Part shown: positions 36,258-45,591 of the stretch, piece by piece
Layout of the letters: every line of letters starts with the position of its first letter
Position numbering within the stretch: position 1 is the first letter of the stretch
Origin: VRUE01 sp963703335
Lineage (GTDB): Bacteria; Actinomycetota; Thermoleophilia; Solirubrobacterales; 70-9
Assembly (NCBI GenBank): GCA_963703335.1
Contig: OY969812.1
Coordinates: 248,001 to 312,000, forward strand
Length of the DNA stretch: 64,000 nucleotides
Direction: 5' to 3'
Translations under genes and position numbers: made by a program
The notes under the pieces: generated by a model
What the model was told of the DNA's origin: nothing
The model's input: the letters and a program-made list of their open reading frames with translations, nothing else
The model's database searches: none

Positions 36258-38117
36258 TCAATCGGCCCCCGCGACCCCGAAAGAATTCTTATCCACATTG
36301 AGGACTATGGTGCCAACTCGGTCCGTGCGCAAGGTCGGAATGCCATGGACTGCAAGTTCGGCAACGGTCTCAGGCGCCGGATGGCCATAAGAATTTCCCT
36401 CGCCAACCGAGATCAGGGCGAGTCTCGGCGAGGTGCTCTCAAGCAGGGCGCCGAGGCCAGGATCCTCGCTGCCGTGGTGAGCGATCTTGAGAACATCGAC
36501 CGGACCAGGGGCTAGCGGCACCTCACCGGCCTCGGCATCGGCGGTGAGCAGCATCGAGAAGTGCCGCCAGCGGGCGAGCAGGACAAGCGCCTGGGTATTT
36601 GGGTCAGCACCGGCAAGCGGCCCGACGAGCAGCTCGCCCGGCGGCCAGAGAGCCTCAAGTCGCAGTGAGCCAGCCCGAACGCTCCCGCCTGCCGCTAGCC
36701 GACTTGAGGAAATTCCCGCGGCTCCCGCCTCGGTGCGCAACCGGCGGCCGAGGCGGGAGTAGAGCAGGCGCCCTACCGGGATCTGGCCGAGAAGTTCCTC
36801 GACCCCGCAGGCGTGATCGGCCTGTTCGTGCGTGACGATGGCGATTCCAAGAGCGTCGACGCCTTCGCCGCGGAGCTTGGCCGCGAGCCCGCCGCCACAC
36901 GGACCACCGTCGACGAGAACAGCCGGGCCGGCGGCGGGCTGCAAGAGGATCGCATCGCCCTGACCGACATCAAGGACGGAGACGCGCAGGCCGCTGGGCG
37001 GCGTCGCGCCGGAACCGGCCCCCGCACCGGATCCCCAGACGATCAGCGCGAAGGCGATTCCAGCCACAGCAACGGCGAGAGCGCGGCGCCCCCTGCGGCG
37101 GTCCGATCCGAGCCTCAAACCGCTGCGCATTACCTTGAGTCGTCGGCGGCGCCCGAGGACTGGAACGCCGAGGACCACCGCCGCCAGCACCAAGTAGGAC
37201 GCGACAAGCCCCACCGGACTCATCTCAATTTCCACGTATGCCCAGTTGGGCTGCCCACACCATCTCGCTACCTCGGCGATGTAGGCAAGGAGGGGCGCAG
37301 CAACGATGTTTGGCACGGCTGCCGGGAAGCCTGGAACCTGGCCCCCGACTGAGACGAGCATGCCGAGCCACATCGCCGGAGCGACCGCGGGAAGGGCCAG
37401 CAGGTTGGCGAGGAGCGTTGTCGTCGAGAGAGCGCCGAAGTGGAAGGCGATCAGCGGTGCGGTGGCAAGGGTCGCGGCCATCGTCACTGCCATTCCCTCG
37501 GCCAGGGCACCGCGCAGTCCAGCGGAGCCGAGCCGGCGTGCGATCGCGCCCCGCAGCCGGCTGGCGAGCAAGAGGATGCCGAGGACAGCGGCAAAGCTGA
37601 GCTGCCAGCCGACGTCAGCACCGATGCCGGGGTCGATCGCCAGGGTGACAATCCCCGCCACAGTGAGGGCGTAGAGACGTGAGGTGCGACGGCCGGCAAG
37701 GGTCGCGAGCAGGCTGAGGGCGCCCATTACGCCGGCGCGAACGATCGACGGTCCAGCCCCGGTGAGTGGGACGTAGACAGCGATCGCGGCGAGGACCCAG
37801 ACGAGCCTGACGCGCAGCGGCATCCCGAGCGCGGCGAGCAACGGCATCGCCAGCAGAGCAAGCAGGGCCACGTTCTGGCCCGAGACCGCGAGCAGGTGAC
37901 TGAGGCCGGCGCGACGGAAGTCTTCGACCGTGTCGGCGTCGATCCGCTCGTCCTCGCCAAGCACGAAGCCGCGGGCCAGCTCAGCCTCACGCGCGGGCAT
38001 ACCGCGGCCAAGCGCAGCCTCGGCGCGAGCGCGAATCTCCGCCCGGTGCTGAAGCGCAAGCAACGCGATCGCGGCGATGCCAAGGACCAGGAGTCGCGAT
38101 GGTCCGGCGCTGCGCAC
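36258..38117 (-). CDS. comEC: DNA uptake channel protein ComEC
   Basis: 619 residues. The Competence membrane domain has GLSHLLAVSGQNVALLALLA and ADVGWQLSFAAVLGILLLAS. The C-terminal metallo-beta-lactamase domain begins RVSVLDVGQGDAILLQPAAG; its metal loop reads THEQADHACG, with Gln where the second His of HxHxDH would be. The N-terminal DUF4131 OB-fold domain present in longer homologues is absent. The GTG start lies 4 bases after the comEA stop. Confidence 0.93.
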   Translation of the reverse strand: MRSAGPSRLLVLGIAAIALLALQHRAEIRARAEAALGRGMPAREAELARGFVLGEDERIDADTVEDFRRAGLSHLLAVSGQNVALLALLAMPLLAALGMPLRVRLVWVLAAIAVYVPLTGAGPSIVRAGVMGALSLLATLAGRRTSRLYALTVAGIVTLAIDPGIGADVGWQLSFAAVLGILLLASRLRGAIARRLGSAGLRGALAEGMAVTMAATLATAPLIAFHFGALSTTTLLANLLALPAVAPAMWLGMLVSVGGQVPGFPAAVPNIVAAPLLAYIAEVARWCGQPNWAYVEIEMSPVGLVASYLVLAAVVLGVPVLGRRRRLKVMRSGLRLGSDRRRGRRALAVAVAGIAFALIVWGSGAGAGSGATPPSGLRVSVLDVGQGDAILLQPAAGPAVLVDGGPCGGGLAAKLRGEGVDALGIAIVTHEQADHACGVEELLGQIPVGRLLYSRLGRRLRTEAGAAGISSSRLAAGGSVRAGSLRLEALWPPGELLVGPLAGADPNTQALVLLARWRHFSMLLTADAEAGEVPLAPGPVDVLKIAHHGSEDPGLGALLESTSPRLALISVGEGNSYGHPAPETVAELAVHGIPTLRTDRVGTIVLNVDKNSFGVAGAD

Positions 38118-38121
38118 CGGG

Positions 38122-38700
38122 CTAAGGCTGCAGACGGGAGCGCAGCGAGTCCATCGTCGCCGGCCCGATCCCGCTCACCTGGTCAAGCTGCTCGACCGAA
38201 GCGAGCCCGCCGTGTTCGTCGCGGAACTCGATGATGTCCTGCGCCGTGACCGGCCCGATCCCCTCGATCGTGTCGAGCTGCTCGACCGTAGCCGTGCCGA
38301 GGCTGATCGGCCCTTCCTCGCTCGACCCGGCCGCCGCCAGGGGCGTCCCAGTCGGCCCACGCTTCGGCACCACGACCTGCTGCCCATCGGCGAGCCGCGC
38401 CGCCAGGTTGATCGCTTCCAACAGCGCTCCACCGCTGGCACCACCCGCCCGCGCGACCGCATCCGTCACTCGCGCGCCTGCGGGCAGCCGGTAGACCCCG
38501 GGCCGCTCAACCGCCCCGGTGACGTCAACGACTACGTCCCCACCGGAACCCGTCGTGTCGATGCTGAACGTCTTGCTGCTGTCGGTCGCGAACGACCGAC
38601 TGCTATCTCCCTCGGCACGAATCGCACGTGCCCCAAGAAGCAGCAAGGCAGCGGCAATCGCAGCGTAGACAGCCAACTGAGTGCGAGACAGGTCGGGCAC
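38122..38700 (-). CDS. comEA: DNA-binding competence protein ComEA
   Basis: 192 residues: a membrane anchor (LAVYAAIAAALLLLGARAI), a SLBB domain (VVVDVTGAVERPGVYRLPAG), then paired helix-hairpin-helix motifs (LDTIEGIGPVTAQDIIEFRD and LDQVSGIGPATMDSLRSRL). It binds incoming double-stranded DNA outside the membrane and passes it to ComEC, its direct downstream neighbour. Confidence 0.95.
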   Translation of the reverse strand: MPDLSRTQLAVYAAIAAALLLLGARAIRAEGDSSRSFATDSSKTFSIDTTGSGGDVVVDVTGAVERPGVYRLPAGARVTDAVARAGGASGGALLEAINLAARLADGQQVVVPKRGPTGTPLAAAGSSEEGPISLGTATVEQLDTIEGIGPVTAQDIIEFRDEHGGLASVEQLDQVSGIGPATMDSLRSRLQP

Positions 38701-38775
38701 GCCCAGAACCCTGGCGCGACCCAGCGCACCCGTGGCGCGCTAATTCAGGAATTTCTTAAACGTGAATGAGCCGCG

Positions 38776-39213
38776 CTACAGATCTTCGTCGTCGTAGCCG
38801 GCCACCTCAGCGAGTTGATCGCTGTAGAGCTCGGCCGCGGCGACGGGAGGCGACTGGACCGAGACACATGCGAGCTCGGCGTCGCCGTCATTTGCGATCG
38901 AATGCTCGGTCGCCGGGGGAACCAGGATCAGGTCGCCCTCGGCGACCTGCTGCGTGTCGCCCGCCACGGACATCGTGCCGCTGCCGCGCACGACCACGTA
39001 GGCCTGCTCCGCCTGCTCATCGGAGCGCAACGTTTGCTCAGCGCCGGAAGGCAGCTCGATCCAGGTCACCGAGAGGTTGCGCGAGCCGAGTTCGCCCGCG
39101 TCCATGAGGACGCGCGTGCGCAGCCGGTGCCATTCCTCGACCGACGCCTCCGAGTGCCTTCTAACCAACACGCGCGCTTTGTACCAGATCGGTAGAGGCG
39201 ATAACCGGCGCAT
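38776..39213 (-). CDS. Cupin-domain protein
   Basis: 145 residues. The beta-barrel shows EQAYVVVRGSGTMSVAGD and GDLILVPPATEHSIANDGDA, including a His that could bind metal. The start is at 39213 or at a GTG at 39171 (VLVRRHSEASVEEW). Small cupins of this type are enzymes, sugar-binding proteins or sensors; the function is not determined. Confidence 0.82.
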   Translation of the reverse strand: MRRLSPLPIWYKARVLVRRHSEASVEEWHRLRTRVLMDAGELGSRNLSVTWIELPSGAEQTLRSDEQAEQAYVVVRGSGTMSVAGDTQQVAEGDLILVPPATEHSIANDGDAELACVSVQSPPVAAAELYSDQLAEVAGYDDEDL

Positions 39214-39287
39214 ATCTGCGTCCTCGCTCGCTTACGTGCAAAAGCACGCTTCGCTCACTGCGTCCTTGATCTGCTTGGTTCTCGCCT

Positions 39288-41768
39288 CTACCGAACGACG
39301 AGATTGACAAGCTTGCCCGGCACTACGACCTCCTTGACGACCTCTTTGCCGTCGAGAAAGCGGGCGACCTTCTCGCTCTCCCTGGCGAGCCGCAGGAGCT
39401 CGTCCTTCGGGGCGTCCGCAGCGGCCTCGATGCGATCGCGCAGCTTGCCGTTGACCTGCACCACCAGCGTCACGGTCTCGCTCGTGAGCAAGGCGGGATC
39501 GGCCTGCGGCCATGCCTGCTCCCAAACCCGGCCGCCCTGTAGGCGCTCCCAGATCTCGGCGCCGAGATGCGGTGCGAAGGGGAAGATCAGCGAAGCCGCG
39601 GTGGCAGTGGCGAAGCGGACGGCGGCGGTGCCGCCGGCCTCGCCGTAGATGCCGTCCTTGAGCCGGTAGGCGTCGTTGACCAGCTCCATCACAGCGGAGA
39701 TCGCCGTGTTGAACTGAAAGCCGCGCTGGAAGTCGCGCGTCACCTTGTCGATCGCCCAGTGCGCCTTGGCCAGCAGGGCGCGTCCGTCGGGGCTGGCCTC
39801 GCCGCCTTGCTCTGTCTGCGACTCGACCTCCTCACACAGCCGCCACAGCCGCGAGAGGAAGCGGTTGACGCCCTCTACCCCCTCGTCCGCCCAGTCGGCG
39901 TCGCGCTCGGGCGGGCCCATGAAGCAGATGTAGGTGCGGGCGGTGTCGGCGCCGTAGCGCTCGACGTAGTCGGCAGGGCTGACCGTGTTGCCGCGCGACT
40001 TCGACATCTTCGCCCCGTCGCGGGTGATCATCCCCTGCGCGAAGAGGTTGGCAAAGGGCTCTTGGACCTCGAGGTTGCCGGTGTCGGCGAGCGCCTTGGT
40101 GAAGAAGCGCGCGTACATCAGGTGCAGGATCGCGTGCTCGACCCCGCCGATGTACTGGTCGACAGGGAGCCAGTGCGCCGCGGCGCTGCCCTCCCAGGCC
40201 GCCCCGGCGTTGCCGGGATCGAGGTAGCGGATGAAGTACCAGGAGGAATCGACGAAGGTGTCCATCGTGTCGGTCTCGCGCCGAGCCGGCTTGCCGCAGC
40301 GCGGGCACTCGGTGGCGACCCAGTCCTCGGCGGCAGCCAGCGGGCTCTTCCCCTGCGGCGCGTAGTCGTCGACCTCAGGCAGCTCTACCGGCAGCTGCTC
40401 GTCGGGCACCGGCACCATGCCGCACTGCTCGCAGTAGACGATCGGGATCGGCGCTCCCCAGTAGCGCTGCCGCGAGACCAGCCAGTCGCGCAGGCGGTAG
40501 TTGACGGCGGATTCGCCGCGGCCCTCCTCGGCAAGCCAAGCGACGATCTCGGCGTAGGCGTCGCGGTTGCCCTTACCGTCGAAGCGCCCGGAGCCGGTCA
40601 TCGGGCCGTCGCCGGGATAGGGCAGCCCCTCGTCGTCGCGGGCTATCTCGGGATTGCTTCCCTCGATCACGCGCCGGATCGGCAGGTCGAAAGACTTGGC
40701 GAACTCGTAGTCGCGCTCGTCGTGAGCAGGGACCGCCATGATCGCGCCGGTGCCGTACTCCATCAGCACGTAGTCGGCGACGAACATCGGGATCTCCTCG
40801 CCGTTGACCGGGTTGATGACGCTGCGCCTCAGTGCCACCCCGGTCTTCTCGCGGTCCTCGGCGCCCCGCTCCTCGGCCGACTCCCGGGCGGCGTTGTCGA
40901 CGTACTCGCGCACGGCCGCCTCGGCCGGCGTACCGGCAACAAGCCGCTCCAGCTCGGGGTGCTCGGGCGCGAGAACGAAGAAGGTGGCGCCGAAGAGGGT
41001 GTCGGGACGCGTTGTGAAAACGGGGAAGTCGAGGCCGAGATCCTCGCAGCGGAAGGTCACTTCAGCCCCCTCGGAACGACCGATCCAGTTGCGCTGCATC
41101 GTGATCACGTGCTCGGGCCAGGACTCCAGGCGCTCGAAGTCGGCCAGCAGCCGCTCGGCGTAGTCGGTGATCTTGAAGAACCACTGCTCGAGCTTGCGCT
41201 GGACGACCTCGGTGCCGCAGCGCTCGCAGCGCCCGTCGACGACCTGCTCGTTGGCGAGCACGGTGGCGTCCTTTGGGCACCACTGCACCGGCGCCTCGGC
41301 CCGGTAGGCGAGGCCGTGCTCGAAGAGCTGCAGGAAGATCCACTGGGTCCAGCGGTAGTACTCGGGCGTATGGGTGGCGAGTTCGCGCGACCAGTCGATC
41401 GAGATGCCCCACTCGCGGAACTGGCGTTGGAAGGACTCGATCGAGCGCTCGGTCGCCACCCGCGGCGGCTCGCCGGTCTTGATCGCGTTGTTCTCCGCCG
41501 GCAGGCCAAAGGAGTCGTAGCCCATCGGGTGAATCACCTCGAAGCCGTGACGACGACGGAAGTGCGCAATCGCGTCGCCCACGGCGTAGGTCTTCAGGTG
41601 ACCTACGTGCGGTTCGCCCGAGGGGTAGGGCAGCATCTCGAGCACGTAGGACTTCGGCTTCGCGTCGTCGTAGCCGGGCTGGCCGGGATTGGCGACCTCC
41701 CAGGTCTTCTCATCGGCCCAAACCTGCTGCCACTTGCGCTCGATCTCCTTTGGGTCGTACCCAGCCAT
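39288..41768 (-). CDS. leuS: Leucyl-tRNA synthetase
   Basis: 826 residues from MAGYDPKEIERKWQQVWADE. The HIGH-like motif is PYPSGEPHVGHLKTY, the KMSKS motif is DGAKMSKSRGNTVSPADYV. The editing domain and zinc-binding CPRCGKPARRETDTMD are present. It charges tRNA-Leu. The open frame to 42086 is a shadow; a long open frame on the other strand is also non-coding. Confidence 0.98.
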   Translation of the reverse strand: MAGYDPKEIERKWQQVWADEKTWEVANPGQPGYDDAKPKSYVLEMLPYPSGEPHVGHLKTYAVGDAIAHFRRRHGFEVIHPMGYDSFGLPAENNAIKTGEPPRVATERSIESFQRQFREWGISIDWSRELATHTPEYYRWTQWIFLQLFEHGLAYRAEAPVQWCPKDATVLANEQVVDGRCERCGTEVVQRKLEQWFFKITDYAERLLADFERLESWPEHVITMQRNWIGRSEGAEVTFRCEDLGLDFPVFTTRPDTLFGATFFVLAPEHPELERLVAGTPAEAAVREYVDNAARESAEERGAEDREKTGVALRRSVINPVNGEEIPMFVADYVLMEYGTGAIMAVPAHDERDYEFAKSFDLPIRRVIEGSNPEIARDDEGLPYPGDGPMTGSGRFDGKGNRDAYAEIVAWLAEEGRGESAVNYRLRDWLVSRQRYWGAPIPIVYCEQCGMVPVPDEQLPVELPEVDDYAPQGKSPLAAAEDWVATECPRCGKPARRETDTMDTFVDSSWYFIRYLDPGNAGAAWEGSAAAHWLPVDQYIGGVEHAILHLMYARFFTKALADTGNLEVQEPFANLFAQGMITRDGAKMSKSRGNTVSPADYVERYGADTARTYICFMGPPERDADWADEGVEGVNRFLSRLWRLCEEVESQTEQGGEASPDGRALLAKAHWAIDKVTRDFQRGFQFNTAISAVMELVNDAYRLKDGIYGEAGGTAAVRFATATAASLIFPFAPHLGAEIWERLQGGRVWEQAWPQADPALLTSETVTLVVQVNGKLRDRIEAAADAPKDELLRLARESEKVARFLDGKEVVKEVVVPGKLVNLVVR

Positions 41769-41779
41769 GAAGCGCGATC

Positions 41780-42001
41780 TTACGTTCGGCGCTTGGTCAG
41801 ACGCAGGCCGGACCAGGTCTCGTCGATCGCGCAGACCTTGCTGTCGACGAGTCCAGCCGGGAGAACCACCTCGCGGATCGCGTCCTCGGTCATGTCGGTT
41901 TCGACTCCAGAGGAGCGCTTGGGCCAGGCCATCCAAAGGGTGCCCTCGCCGACGGCTTTCGCGACAGCCGCGAGGCGCCGCTCGCGGGCACGCTCGGCAT
42001 C
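41780..42001 (-). pseudogene. C-terminal fragment of a DUF3052-type gene
   Basis: The frame ending at 41780 translates as GEGTLWMAWPKRSSGVETDM, then IREVVLPAGLVDSKVCAIDE and TWSGLRLTKRR, a good match to the C-terminal half of DUF3052 proteins. A stop codon (42002-42004) lies immediately upstream and no start fits, so the N-terminal half is missing. It lies between leuS and the SpoIIM-like gene and looks like a deletion remnant. Confidence 0.6.
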
Positions 42002-42021
42002 CTACGAGCGCGCCGCGCGGA

Positions 42022-42729
42022 TCAGACGACTGGCGAGAGCAGCTCCAGGATGCTGGGCCAGACGTAGACCTCGAGCGTCGCCGCAACTAGGAGGCACGGG
42101 ATCGCGATCAGAACTGTGACCACGGTCGCCGCAAGCAGCTGGCTCCACTCGCCGCGGCGGCTGGCGATCAGCCAGGCGGCGAGCGGCAAAAAGAGCGCGG
42201 TCAGCTCGAGTAGCGCGTGCGGGAGCACGCTGAGCAGCAGGGTCGCGATCGAGATATGGAGCTGGAAGGCGACAGTCGACCCCTGGAAGCCGAGGTAGAG
42301 GGCCTGCGTCGAAAGCGAGAAGAGTGTCACCGCACAGACGAAGAGGATCGCCAGCTCGCCCGCCTTGACGTGGACCCAGCGCGAGAAACCGGTCCGCTGG
42401 GCCGCGGCAATCGGCATCGAGGCGCCGGCGATGAAACCGGCGACGCAAGCCGTCCCGTGCAGGGCCAGGACCAGCGAGTTGCGCCAGAGGATCGGCAGCA
42501 GGTCCCCGGGCTCAGCGGGTTCGGTCAGACCCGGCAGGTGGATCGGCGTGATGTCCGGAGTGAGCATGCCGGCGACAACCCAGACCGCCCCGAGTAGAGC
42601 CAATGCGATCGCCAGACTGAGCGCCACCCAACCCCACAGCACCGCCCATCGCTGCTCGCTCCATCCCTCCAGCGCCAGCCGCGTGTCCCGTATCCCGTGC
42701 GAGAAGACATGCTGGTTGGCGGTGCTCAT
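42022..42729 (-). CDS. SpoIIM-like (DUF95/stage II sporulation M) membrane protein
   Basis: 235 residues with about five membrane helices, including ILWRNSLVLALHGTACVAGF and LLSVLPHALLELTALFLPLA, matching the SpoIIM family. In spore formers it takes part in engulfment; in actinobacteria the family is widespread with unclear function. It follows the 50-residue ORF's terminus in the same orientation. Confidence 0.75.
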   Translation of the reverse strand: MSTANQHVFSHGIRDTRLALEGWSEQRWAVLWGWVALSLAIALALLGAVWVVAGMLTPDITPIHLPGLTEPAEPGDLLPILWRNSLVLALHGTACVAGFIAGASMPIAAAQRTGFSRWVHVKAGELAILFVCAVTLFSLSTQALYLGFQGSTVAFQLHISIATLLLSVLPHALLELTALFLPLAAWLIASRRGEWSQLLAATVVTVLIAIPCLLVAATLEVYVWPSILELLSPVV

Positions 42730-42815
42730 CGCCCATGCATCGACAGCCAGGGGGGATGAATTGAGAAGTGGAGTTGGGTGGACGTCTGTCGAACCCCGAT
42801 TTCCAGAGGCGCCTT

Positions 42816-42839
42816 AGGCATCTGCTGGAGAAGATGCCT
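42816..42839. terminator. Small hairpin between the 50-residue ORF and the SpoIIM-like gene
   Basis: AGGCATCT and AGATGCCT pair perfectly over 8 bases around an 8-base loop, 18 bases past the stop of the small ORF. No T-tract follows on either strand, so terminator function is uncertain. Confidence 0.35.
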
Positions 42840-42856
42840 GAGCCATGAGCCCCCGG

Positions 42857-43009
42857 CTAACCGAGGGAGCGAACCGCGCGAGCAACATCGAGCAGGGCAA
42901 AGACGACCGCGGAAGCGAGAAGCTTCGTTGATTCCCCCTTGGCATCGCCGACCTCAATCTCGACGTTCTCAAGTGCTTCGAGGGCCTTCCCCGCGAACTC
43001 AGTTGACAT
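42857..43009 (-). CDS. 50-residue protein downstream of the KAP NTPase
   Basis: MSTEFAGKALEALENVEIEV then GDAKGESTKLLASAVVFALL and DVARAVRSLG. A strong ribosome site (agggaggtc) precedes the ATG. It starts 24 bases after the KAP NTPase stop on the same strand, so the two form a pair. The second half can form an amphipathic or membrane-associated helix. No family recognised. Confidence 0.6.
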   Translation of the reverse strand: MSTEFAGKALEALENVEIEVGDAKGESTKLLASAVVFALLDVARAVRSLG

Positions 43010-43032
43010 GAATGACCTCCCTTTCTCGTTGC

Positions 43033-45108
43033 TTAGTCGTCATCGCCGCCAAAATCTCGCGGCCTCCATCCGCCGAGATATTTGTCGATCAAGGCTGCAA
43101 GATCGTCCTCGATGGCGATGTCTGATGCCTTCAACTCCTCGATCCGGGCAATCAAGGTCTCTTCATCGCCGTAGAGGCCAACCAGCGAATCCCAGGCAAA
43201 TACGGGAGTCCGCTCGACTGCCCGCTGCCCCATCGTCTGTCTTCGAGTCTCGGTCTTAGCGCTGCGCAACGCGGTCAGCGTCACGCTGGGATCGGCTGGT
43301 ACCTGTGGAGGCTGCTCATCCGCCTCCAGGTTCTGCCCGGCCCAATAGAGGACTCGCAGAAGGTCGTCCTCCCGAGGCAAATCCGACGGCGAAGCGGCCT
43401 GGACCTCCGCGCGCCATTCAGCCTCGATGTCCTTGGCGGCGTCCTCGGAGATCATCTTGTGACCCGCCCCTTCGTGGTGGCCAACCTGAAAGATGATCTC
43501 CCGTTTCACGGAAAGCGTTGCCAACTGAGGAAGAATCTCCCTTACGGCCTCTTCGATGGCAGCCTCATCCGGGAGGGCCTTGAGCAAGCGGTACGTCACA
43601 CGATGCACGGTCATCCGAGAGTCCATGCCGAGCATTCCGCGAGGCTTCTCCGGGAGGCCGGGCTGAAGGTTGGCTAGAACAACGACCGCGGGCACTACCT
43701 GCTCGGCTCGATACTCATCCTCGTAGCCCTCAAGCGAAGAAATGACGTCCTCCTGTCGTTCTTCAGGGAGTGATCGGAGAAAGCGATTGAGAGCCTCTTG
43801 GTCGTCCATTACGAGCCACGCTCGCTCGGCGTCATAGAAGTTCGTTAGCTGTTCGCCCGCGACTCGCTCCAGGTAGAGGCGGAGGATTGCTTCGTGCCCA
43901 ATCCGCCGGTTGCGAAGCATTAGGTTTTGATGATTCCCGGAGTAGTGAGTGCCGCCGAGGTGCCTCTCGGCGAACGGGAACAAGCGCATAATGAGCGCTT
44001 CGACTACCTCAGTATGATCTTTGTCTGCCTCTACAAGGTGTTCAATTCCCTCTTTCAGATGCGGGGACTCACGATGTCCCGGAGCCATCAACGATTCGGA
44101 TGGCGTGCACAGGGCCTCTATATTCTTCTGAATCTCGCGGAAGACATCGGGCAGGAAAACCCTGACTGCCTCCATTGCGAGAAGGTCCACTAGCGCGATG
44201 CGATCTCCCAGCTCGGCTAGCGATCCATGAACCGCTGCCTGGTAGCGGCGAACATCGCGCATATTTCTGACGAGCGGCCGGATAACTTCCATGAAGACAT
44301 CCGGCCACGCTTCTTGGTCGAGTTCGCCAGCGTTCTCGGCCTGCCCTAGCGTTGAATTCAGGGCGTCGAAAATTTGCTGATTTAGGACTTGCCCTTGGAT
44401 CGCAGGTAGATCAACTGCCACCTGAAGAATCTTCTCCAGGTAATCCCTGCCGGGGACGCCCTCCTCAGTCAATGCTTGCTCGACCCGCTCCCGATCAAAA
44501 GCCAGGACATAGATGATGCTGGGGAAGCTTGCGGTAAGACGTACCAGCTTGAAGACATCGCGAATCTCGTCCGTGGAAAGCCGGTCGATGTCATCAAGGA
44601 TGACGATGATCGGATGCTCTAGGCGGGCCAGCTCCTTGTTGAGCTTTTCCCTGCGCCCTTGGGTACCTTCTCGCCTCCGGCGCAGGTACTTGCCGAGCAC
44701 CTTCGCGGCTCCTCGCCCGCGCTCTATCCACGGTCCAACTACGGGCAGCCAGCCCAGACCTGCGAATGCCTCCCCATAGTCGGCTAGGTCCTCGCCAATT
44801 TCTGCCAAGCCTGGCCGTAGTTTGAGTTGTGCCGCTACCTCTACAAAGAAGGACTCAACCAGCTGCTCAGCGCCGCTGAACATCCAGGGGTTGAACTTCA
44901 AAACAGGCGAGTCGGCAGTATCGAACTCGTCTGCCGCCATATTTACGAAGGAAGTCTTCCCCGATCCCCACTTTCCGAGGATGCCAACGACTGCTCCTCG
45001 GGATGCATCCAAGGCAAGCACCTGGCGGGCAAAGGACGCGGCAAGCGGGGCACGCCCAAGCAGATCCTCACTTGCGTGCTCGATGGGGTTATCTCCAGGT
45101 ATTGGCAT
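43033..45108 (-). CDS. KAP-family P-loop NTPase
   Basis: 691 residues. Walker A is GILGKWGSGKTSFVN near residue 45; Walker B is IIVILDDIDRLSTDEIRDVF near 170, followed by PSIIYVLAFDRERVEQAL. These are hallmarks of the KAP (Kidins220/ARMS and PifA) group of STAND-related NTPases. A weakly hydrophobic patch (FAGLGWLPVVGPWIERG) lies between the Walker motifs, where many KAP proteins have membrane helices. PifA excludes phage, so a defence role is possible but unproven here. It borders the integrative element. Confidence 0.88.
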   Translation of the reverse strand: MPIPGDNPIEHASEDLLGRAPLAASFARQVLALDASRGAVVGILGKWGSGKTSFVNMAADEFDTADSPVLKFNPWMFSGAEQLVESFFVEVAAQLKLRPGLAEIGEDLADYGEAFAGLGWLPVVGPWIERGRGAAKVLGKYLRRRREGTQGRREKLNKELARLEHPIIVILDDIDRLSTDEIRDVFKLVRLTASFPSIIYVLAFDRERVEQALTEEGVPGRDYLEKILQVAVDLPAIQGQVLNQQIFDALNSTLGQAENAGELDQEAWPDVFMEVIRPLVRNMRDVRRYQAAVHGSLAELGDRIALVDLLAMEAVRVFLPDVFREIQKNIEALCTPSESLMAPGHRESPHLKEGIEHLVEADKDHTEVVEALIMRLFPFAERHLGGTHYSGNHQNLMLRNRRIGHEAILRLYLERVAGEQLTNFYDAERAWLVMDDQEALNRFLRSLPEERQEDVISSLEGYEDEYRAEQVVPAVVVLANLQPGLPEKPRGMLGMDSRMTVHRVTYRLLKALPDEAAIEEAVREILPQLATLSVKREIIFQVGHHEGAGHKMISEDAAKDIEAEWRAEVQAASPSDLPREDDLLRVLYWAGQNLEADEQPPQVPADPSVTLTALRSAKTETRRQTMGQRAVERTPVFAWDSLVGLYGDEETLIARIEELKASDIAIEDDLAALIDKYLGGWRPRDFGGDDD

Positions 45109-45213
45109 AACTCTATTGTCTGTCTAATACGGCGATCCGCAAAGGTGGGAAATCGCTAGTTGCGGACGCTTTCTTCTTCGCTCTATGGTGGCCACCGTCT
45201 GAAAATTGGAAAT

Positions 45214-45244
45214 GCCCCGGGCGGCGGTGGAACGCCCCCGGGGC
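45214..45244. promoter_or_regulatory. Leader hairpin upstream of the small winged-helix gene
   Basis: GCCCCGGGCG and CGCCCCCGGGGC pair with a one-base bulge around a 9-base loop, 24 bases before the ATG at 45268. It could be a leader structure or a terminator for upstream transcription. Confidence 0.4.
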
Positions 45245-45267
45245 TGGCACAGGAAGGGGTACTTCCC

Positions 45268-45591
45268 ATGCGCGATCAGCGTAGCTGCCTCACGGCGAAA
45301 CGGCTCTCCACCGCCGAGCAGGACCGGATCACCCGGCACACCGTCTTGATCGCGGTGATCGATCTGCATCCCGCCCAGGTCACCGTCTCTGAACTGGTCC
45401 GGCAACTGACCCGCTCCCCGAGGGACTTCGGCGAGCGCGACGGAATCGAGCAAGCCGTACTCGACCTGGCCGGGCGGGGGCTCTTTCACCACCACGACTT
45501 TCGCAACCGCCCCGACTCGCTCGTCGCGCCGACCCAGGCCGCGCTCTGCGCCTACGAGCTCCTGAGCGAGAACGAGGAGGACGAGGACTGA
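45268..45591 (+). CDS. Small winged-helix-like protein of the integrative element
   Basis: 107 residues from MRDQRSCLTAKRLSTAEQDR. The middle part (HTVLIAVIDLHPAQVTVSEL, then GIEQAVLDLAGRGLFHHHDF) looks like a winged-helix fold of the kind that classifies sequence-specific DNA binding. The longer open frame upstream begins in non-coding DNA. Its stop overlaps the next ATG by 1 base. Confidence 0.6.
   Translation: MRDQRSCLTAKRLSTAEQDRITRHTVLIAVIDLHPAQVTVSELVRQLTRSPRDFGERDGIEQAVLDLAGRGLFHHHDFRNRPDSLVAPTQAALCAYELLSENEEDED

Noticed and set aside
39567..42119. An 850-residue open frame opposite leuS
   Set aside because: It is antisense to a clearly conserved leucyl-tRNA synthetase; high GC makes long shadow frames common.
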